DNA of 9,251 bases from positions 1 through 9,251 of the forward strand of contig DIHU01000206.1 of NCBI GenBank assembly GCA_002420315.1, read 5' to 3'. This stretch comes from Akkermansiaceae bacterium UBA5688 (GTDB taxonomy: Bacteria > Verrucomicrobiota > Verrucomicrobiia > Verrucomicrobiales > Akkermansiaceae). Below, one piece after another: positions 5,901 through 9,251 of the stretch; position 1 is the stretch's first letter; every line of letters begins with the position of its first letter. A program made the translations under genes and the position numbers. The notes under the pieces are model-generated. The model was not told the origin of the DNA. It saw only the letters and a list, made by a program, of their open reading frames with translations, and ran no database searches.

Positions 5901-7417
5901 GCGGTTTCTTCGAGAAGTTTTGTAGCAAAGTCGATGCGTTGACGTTTCGTGCCATATTCCTCATCGATGAGATTCGCGGTGATGCGAGCGCTTTCGTAAA
6001 TTGTTGGGAGCCCGCTGCCTGGATGGGTTCCACCTCCGACGAGGTAAAGATTGTCAAAGCCCTTGAGCTTGTTTTGCGGTCGGAAATGGAGCATTTGATT
6101 TAGGGTATGGGCAAGGTTGAAGGTCGCTCCGATAAAGATATTAGAGTCCTCCCAATTTGTTGGGGTGAGGACCCTTTTCTCGACGATGTGTTCGCGGAGG
6201 TCTTTCATGTTTGTCTTCTCGATCATGCGGTCAATAATTTGTTCCGCGTAAGCTTCTTTTTCGGCCTCCCAATCGTGACCATGACGAGTGTTCACGGTTG
6301 GAACGAGAAGGTAGAGTTGAGAGTGTCCGGGAGGAGCGACCGTGGGGTCGGTGACGCTGGAATTTCGGATGTAAATCGACATATCCTTCGAGATCGTCTT
6401 TCCCTCAAGGACCTCATTTAGATTACGGTGATAATCTTCTGCAAAGATGATGTGGTGGTGTGGTTGCTCTTCATAGATTTTATCTACGCCAAGGTAGAGC
6501 ATGAAGGTGGAGCACGAATATTTTTTCTTGAGGAGTTCTTCGCGGGATTTCTTTTTCTTCCCGAAGATACTACTACGCGCATACGCATAGTCTGCATTGA
6601 CGACGAGCTGATCGCAGGACAGGACTTGACCATCGGTAAGTTCGACCTCGGCGGCGGTCTTGCCAGCGTATTTAATCTCCTTCACCTCGGAGTTGAAACG
6701 GATTTCGCCTCCCTCCTCCTCTACTACACGAGCCATACTTTCGGAGATTTCAGAGAGTCCCCCTTGGGTGTGGTAGATGCCGTGTTCGTATTCGATGTAG
6801 GAAAGAATACTGAAGAGCCCGGGGCATTTCCAGGGTGACATGCCGAGGTATTTTGCTTGGAAGGTAAAAGCGAGTTTGAGCCGATCGTCGGTGAAGTAGT
6901 TTCCTAAGACATCCATCACCGATTTTGTGGTGGCGACGTGTGGCAGCGCTTTGAAAAGAGTCGGGTCAAGGTAGGAGGAAAGCTTTTGGTAGGGCTTTTG
7001 AAGGCACGGGAAAATCGTCCGTAATTTCTGGGCATGTTCGTTCATGAAGCGGAGGAAATTTTCTTCCTCTTCGGGGAAAACTGAGCGGATATTAGCGGCC
7101 ATTTTTTTGCGGTCGCAGCTGGTTTCAAGAGACACATCTCCCCAGGTAAGCCGAGTCATGGGATCGAGCTTTACGAAGTCAAGATAGTCATCGCTCTTGC
7201 GGCCCACCTCAGCGAAGATTTCGTCGAGAGTGAACTTTTGGTGAAGAAAAGTAGGGCCTGTGTCGAAGGAGTAGGGGCCAAGGTTGATCCGAGCACTTCG
7301 GCCACCTACGCGATCCTCTTTTTCTAAGAGGGTGACGTTATAGCCCCGATGGGCGAGAAGCATAGCTGCGGTAAGTCCGCCGGGGCCTGCTCCAATGATA
7401 ATGATGTCCTTCTTCAA
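5894..7417 (-). CDS. crtN: C30 carotenoid desaturase (4,4'-diapophytoene / dehydrosqualene desaturase type, CrtN)
   Basis: FAD-dependent desaturase of 507 residues (S. aureus CrtN about 502) that introduces conjugated double bonds into the C30 backbone, the first colour-forming step. The FAD motif IIIIGAGPGG is at 5-14, with E32 for the ribose. Later come the conserved YSFDTGPTF, KYLGMSP-KCPGLFSILSYIE, HGIYHTQGG and YSCSTFMLYLGVD, then a HHIIFAEDYHRNLNEVLEG stretch similar to S. aureus CrtN. The C-terminal GGGTHPGSGLP-IYESARIT signature lies at about 461-480. It is a clear paralog of CrtP but lacks the CrtP-specific motifs. The start is TTG at 7415-7417: the next Met is residue 19, inside the FAD domain. 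No Shine-Dalgarno is seen. Its 3' end abuts aldH. A C40 phytoene desaturase (CrtI) is the main alternative; the CrtP/Q/O neighbours favour C30. Confidence 0.9.
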   Translation of the reverse strand: MKKDIIIIGAGPGGLTAAMLLAHRGYNVTLLEKEDRVGGRSARINLGPYSFDTGPTFLHQKFTLDEIFAEVGRKSDDYLDFVKLDPMTRLTWGDVSLETSCDRKKMAANIRSVFPEEEENFLRFMNEHAQKLRTIFPCLQKPYQKLSSYLDPTLFKALPHVATTKSVMDVLGNYFTDDRLKLAFTFQAKYLGMSPWKCPGLFSILSYIEYEHGIYHTQGGLSEISESMARVVEEEGGEIRFNSEVKEIKYAGKTAAEVELTDGQVLSCDQLVVNADYAYARSSIFGKKKKSREELLKKKYSCSTFMLYLGVDKIYEEQPHHHIIFAEDYHRNLNEVLEGKTISKDMSIYIRNSSVTDPTVAPPGHSQLYLLVPTVNTRHGHDWEAEKEAYAEQIIDRMIEKTNMKDLREHIVEKRVLTPTNWEDSNIFIGATFNLAHTLNQMLHFRPQNKLKGFDNLYLVGGGTHPGSGLPTIYESARITANLIDEEYGTKRQRIDFATKLLEETAK

Positions 7418-7634
7418 ATGAAATGTTCTTATTCTGATGAAGCGTAAATCCGAAAAAGGGGATCACAAGTGAGAATTCAGGCCAGAAATTGAACAACGTT
7501 AGTCACTGGTTGTAATCCTAAACGATTTGTCTCAGAAGGTTGGCTTATGCATTGGGGTGATGACCCTCGATGGTGCAATGATCATTTCCGCTTGAGGGAG
7601 CGTATAAAAGTGCTCTAGATTTTTTAAAATTGTC

Positions 7635-7671
7635 GGAGGTCGTTCGGGGGACCTTCTAGAAATAAGAAGGT
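7635..7671 (+). promoter_or_regulatory. Two mutually exclusive hairpins covering a Shine-Dalgarno upstream of rnhB
   Basis: Stem A pairs GGAGGTC (7635-7641) with GACCTTC (7650-7656), seven pairs including one G-U, with an 8-nt loop. Stem B pairs ACCTTCT (7651-7657) with AGAAGGT (7665-7671), seven perfect pairs with a 7-nt loop. Both use 7651-7656, so only one can form at a time. Stem B would hide the AGAAGGTG ribosome binding site, and stem A would free it. The pairings are seen; switching is inference. Confidence 0.35.
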
Positions 7672-7681
7672 GGATTTATCG

Positions 7682-7747
7682 ATGTGCAGAGGTCAGGCTT
7701 GCTCAAAGAGTTTAGCTGAGGAACTGAGAAAGCTAGAATCTCGCTAA
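7682..7747 (+). CDS. Possible 21-residue leader peptide upstream of rnhB
   Basis: ATG at 7682 opens a 21-codon frame ending in TAA at 7745-7747. It is preceded by AGAAGGTG (7665-7672), matching AGGAGGTG at 7 of 8 positions, with 9 nt spacing. That is by far the best ribosome binding site in the window. The peptide begins MCRGQAC and continues as a charged, helix-prone segment (SLAEELRKLESR). Its stop lies 4 bp before the rnhB ATG, and rnhB has no Shine-Dalgarno of its own, so translation could be coupled. I recognise no family. It may be chance. Confidence 0.3.
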   Translation: MCRGQACSKSLAEELRKLESR

Positions 7748-7751
7748 TGTG

Positions 7752-8363
7752 ATGCCTGATCTTGAATTTGAAAAACGTTTTACCGAGCTTGGGATTGTGA
7801 TCGGTGTGGATGAAGCTGGGCGTGGTCCTTTAGCGGGCCCGGTTTCGGTGGGGGCGGCGATTATTCCTCCTGATTTTAAACATCCTCTGATTAACGACTC
7901 CAAGAAGCTTAGCGAAAAGAAGCGTGAGGCGCTATATGACGAGTTAAGCGAAAATCCGGATATCAAGTGGTCGGTTTGTCTTGTGGAGGCCAAGGAGGTT
8001 GACGAAGTGAATGTCCTGAAGGCGACCCATCTGGGGATGGCACGGGCGGTGAAGGGGCTTGGGGTAAAAGTAGGGATGTGCCTGATCGACGGGCTTCCTG
8101 TTCCGAATTTCCCTTACCCCCATGAGGGAATTGTGAAAGGCGACTCCAAGAGTCTTTCTATTGCAACCGCCAGTATTTTCGCCAAAGTGACCCGTGATCG
8201 TATCATGCGGGAAGCGGCGGTTCGCTTTCCCGGTTACGGATTCGAAAAGCACAAAGGATATGGCACAAAAGTTCATCTTGAAGCCCTCCGGTCTTTGGGT
8301 CCGTGCGAAATCCACCGTCGCTCGTTCCAGCCGGTTGCTCAACTGTCCTTGCCGCTTGAGTAA
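7752..8363 (+). CDS. rnhB: Ribonuclease HII
   Basis: Endonuclease that cuts the RNA strand of RNA-DNA hybrids and starts removal of ribonucleotides misincorporated into DNA; cytosolic. The 203-residue product has the usual length. It shows the type 2 RNase H landmarks: GVDEAGRGPLAGPV with catalytic D20 and E21, NDSKKLSEKKR, the third carboxylate in CLIDGLPVP, and the KGDSKSLSIATASIFAKVTRDRIM block with the fourth Asp and the helix that contacts the hybrid. It ends with GYGTKVH-EAL and HRRSF. I chose ATG at 7752; GTG at 7749 is directly in front and would add one residue. There is no Shine-Dalgarno at this start. It overlaps yraN by 8 bp, a gene pair often found together in bacteria. Confidence 0.96.
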   Translation: MPDLEFEKRFTELGIVIGVDEAGRGPLAGPVSVGAAIIPPDFKHPLINDSKKLSEKKREALYDELSENPDIKWSVCLVEAKEVDEVNVLKATHLGMARAVKGLGVKVGMCLIDGLPVPNFPYPHEGIVKGDSKSLSIATASIFAKVTRDRIMREAAVRFPGYGFEKHKGYGTKVHLEALRSLGPCEIHRRSFQPVAQLSLPLE

Positions 8364-8763
8364 GCTTTCGCCTCACCAAATTGGGGCTTTGGGCGAAAAA
8401 ATTGCTGCGAAATACCTACAATCTCGTGGCTGGAAGGTCCTTTTTCGTAATTTTCGGGCCCCCAAGGGGGGCGAGGTTGATCTAGTTCTGCGGGGCGGTG
8501 ATCATCTTGATCTTCTCGTTTTTGCGGAGGTGAAGACGAGAACTCGGCGTGATTATGGCCGTCCAATGCGTGCCGTGAATGCTGGAAAACGGGCTTTAAT
8601 CACCCGTGGAGCCACGGAATGGCTGCGTTTGCTTGGGAAAGAGGTTCGCCCCGGCAAGAACCACGATCTTCGGCGCGAGATCTCTTGGCGCTATGATGTG
8701 GTGGAAATCGTGCTCGAGGAGGGAGCAAAACCAGATATCAACTTAGTCGAGGCTGCGTTTTAA
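8356..8763 (+). CDS. yraN: YraN / UPF0102 family endonuclease-like protein
   Basis: A 135-residue protein of the YraN family, a small Holliday-junction-resolvase-like fold of the PD-(D/E)XK type whose cellular role is poorly defined. Hallmarks are GALGEKIAAKYLQSRGW (10-26), RNFRAPKGGEVDLV (31-44) with E40 and D42, and FAEVKTR (56-62) with the E58-V-K60 signature. The frame runs open further upstream, but that part overlaps rnhB in another frame and has no family similarity. The TTG at 8356, inside the TTGAGTAA overlap with the rnhB stop, places the conserved region about 10 residues in, as the family requires. Translation is probably coupled to rnhB. The family call is firm; the exact start is less so. 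Confidence 0.92.
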   Translation: MSKLSPHQIGALGEKIAAKYLQSRGWKVLFRNFRAPKGGEVDLVLRGGDHLDLLVFAEVKTRTRRDYGRPMRAVNAGKRALITRGATEWLRLLGKEVRPGKNHDLRREISWRYDVVEIVLEEGAKPDINLVEAAF

Positions 8764-8843
8764 TCCAAAATATGAGATTTTGAGTGGTAATTTATTGTGA
8801 TTTAGCAGTTTTCGTCGATTTTGGCCCCCGTTCGATCTACCGG

Positions 8844-8870
8844 TTGAAAATCAACGGCTGTTTTTATAAA
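8844..8870 (+). promoter_or_regulatory. Candidate sigma-70 promoter of the pseudopilin gene
   Basis: TTGAAA (8844-8849) and TATAAA (8865-8870) are separated by 15 bp, a little short of the optimum, and lie about 65 bp before the ATG. The hexamers are close to consensus, but an AT-rich intergenic sequence can give such matches by chance. Confidence 0.35.
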
Positions 8871-8878
8871 AACAACCG
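8855..8878. repeat. 24-bp near-perfect palindrome upstream of the pseudopilin gene
   Basis: The core TGTTTTTATAAAAACA (8859-8874) is perfectly self-complementary. After one C/A mismatch the symmetry resumes with CGG (8855-8857) and CCG (8876-8878). A second small hairpin GTTGA-AAA-TCAAC (8843-8855) abuts it, and CGGTTG (8841-8846) can alternatively pair with CAACCG (8873-8878). The element overlaps the putative -10 box, so a repressor operator is one reading; a terminator after yraN is another, although no T-run follows. Confidence 0.45.
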
Positions 8879-8934
8879 ACAACTTCTTGCCCCTTCGGCG
8901 CTTTTATAGATAGAACCTTCACCTCAACAAAATC

Positions 8935-9251
8935 ATGAAAATTCAATCAAAAGGAAACAAAGGGATCTCACCGCGGATGGCTCGTGGATTTAGCCTCTTC
9001 GAAATGGTCATTGTGATGGGAATCATTGGGCTTATTTTAGGGGGAGCGATTTACAGCATGGGCAGGATCAAGGATTCGGCGGCAGTGAGCACCTCCCGAC
9101 AAGACATGACCTCGTTTTCGTCGGCGCTGGAGGCCTACAAAAACATCGGGGGAAAGTATCCATCGACCAGTCAAGGACTCGAAGCTCTTCTGAAGCGGCC
9201 CCAAAGCTCACCCCGGCCTCGTGATTGGGTGCAGGCTCTGGATGATGAAGA
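8935..9251 (+). CDS. Type II secretion pseudopilin, GspG-like, 3' end cut by window edge
   Basis: 105 residues are visible before the window ends. The prepilin peptidase site is MARG-FSLFE: cleavage between G18 and F19, with the essential Glu at mature position 5 (E23). A hydrophobic helix (about 22-40, VIVMGIIGLILGGAIY) follows, which anchors the protein in the inner membrane and packs the fibre core. The downstream ALEAYKNIGGKYPSTSQGLEALLKRPQ and the DW motif are typical of GspG, the major pseudopilin of type II secretion. The leader is 18 residues from the ATG at 8935; an ATG at 8977 would leave a 4-residue leader. No Shine-Dalgarno is seen. Genes of this kind are abundant in Verrucomicrobiota and are not always in a complete secretion operon. 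The next genes are outside the window. Confidence 0.88.
   Translation, partial: MKIQSKGNKGISPRMARGFSLFEMVIVMGIIGLILGGAIYSMGRIKDSAAVSTSRQDMTSFSSALEAYKNIGGKYPSTSQGLEALLKRPQSSPRPRDWVQALDDE

Larger units (their letters stand above)
7418..7748. other. 331-bp divergent intergenic region between crtN and rnhB
   Basis: It holds the outgoing control regions of crtN (minus) and rnhB (plus). Seen here: an inverted repeat ACAAC (7493-7497) / GTTGT (7509-7513); a CCCTCGA (7564-7570) / TTGAGGG (7592-7598) pairing around a palindromic AATGATCATT; a TATAAA at 7603-7608 without a good -35; and a weak GAGCG...TGCTC stem (7598-7615) running into six T's (7620-7625). A short leader ORF with regulatory hairpins (7635-7747) is described separately. 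On the minus strand, TTGTGA, 16 bp, then TACGCT is a weak crtN promoter candidate. No tRNA, CRISPR or longer gene is visible. Confidence 0.5.

Noticed and set aside
6428..6838. Open frame of 136 codons on the plus strand opposite crtN
   Set aside because: Antisense to a conserved part of crtN, with no family features or ribosome binding site.
5894..7417. Assignment of the second desaturase as C40 phytoene desaturase CrtI
   Set aside because: The THPGSGLP ending is shared with CrtI, but the YSCSTFMLYLGVD and FAEDYHRNLNEVLEG regions and the CrtP/CrtQ/CrtO neighbours fit CrtN better. It is not excluded without a tree.
7541..7556. TGGC...TTGGG resembling a sigma-54 promoter
   Set aside because: It lacks the required GG-N10-GC spacing and the -12 GC.
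8194..8355. Upstream in-frame extension of yraN inside rnhB
   Set aside because: It lies wholly in another frame over conserved rnhB motifs and shows no YraN-like sequence. The family starts close to the GALGE motif.
8766..8782. CAAAAT/ATTTTG hairpin after yraN as a terminator
   Set aside because: A six-pair AT-rich stem with no following T-run is too weak to call.
1..9251. Mobile elements, CRISPR arrays, tRNA or rRNA genes
   Set aside because: No transposase, integrase, regularly spaced repeats, cloverleaf or rRNA-like sequence was seen on either strand.

Overview
The window looks like bacterial chromosome, and I infer Verrucomicrobiota (Rubritalea-like or a relative) with moderate confidence. 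The grounds are a staphyloxanthin-type C30 carotenoid gene set outside a Firmicute-like background, a secreted Gly/Pro-rich EF-hand protein, a GspG-type pseudopilin gene, and very few Shine-Dalgarno sequences. Rubritalea squalenifaciens is known to make glycosylated C30 carotenoic acids. The taxon is inference only: there is no rRNA or other phylogenetic marker here beyond protein families.

Layout. The + strand opens with the 3' part of a leucyl aminopeptidase gene (1-690). It converges on a minus-strand gene for a secreted four-EF-hand protein (765-1328), with a hairpin between them. A minus-strand run follows, read right to left: crtP (4469 to 2967), crtQ (2931 to 1852) and crtO (1842 to 1378), then the EF-hand gene. 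Divergent from crtP is an aldehyde dehydrogenase gene (4534-5892). Its stop codon lies one base from the stop of a convergent minus-strand crtN (7417 to 5894). A 331-bp intergenic region (7418-7748) holds a possible 21-codon leader ORF with the only strong ribosome binding site in the window and two mutually exclusive hairpins. Then come rnhB (7752-8363) and an overlapping yraN (8356-8763). A promoter/operator-like palindrome follows, and the start of a type II secretion pseudopilin gene runs off the right edge (8935-9251).

How the genes work together. The five central genes make up nearly the whole route from a C30 backbone to an acylated glycosyl ester of a C30 carotenoic acid. CrtN would desaturate the backbone. 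CrtP would oxidise the terminal methyl to an aldehyde, and the aldehyde dehydrogenase would oxidise that to the acid. CrtQ would esterify the acid with a sugar, and CrtO would acylate the sugar. No synthase for the C30 backbone (CrtM, or HpnC/D/E for squalene) is in the window, so it must be encoded elsewhere. The aldehyde dehydrogenase sits inside the locus, whereas in Staphylococcus aureus it is unlinked. The remaining genes (pepA, rnhB, yraN, pseudopilin) are housekeeping or cell-surface genes with no visible link to pigment synthesis.
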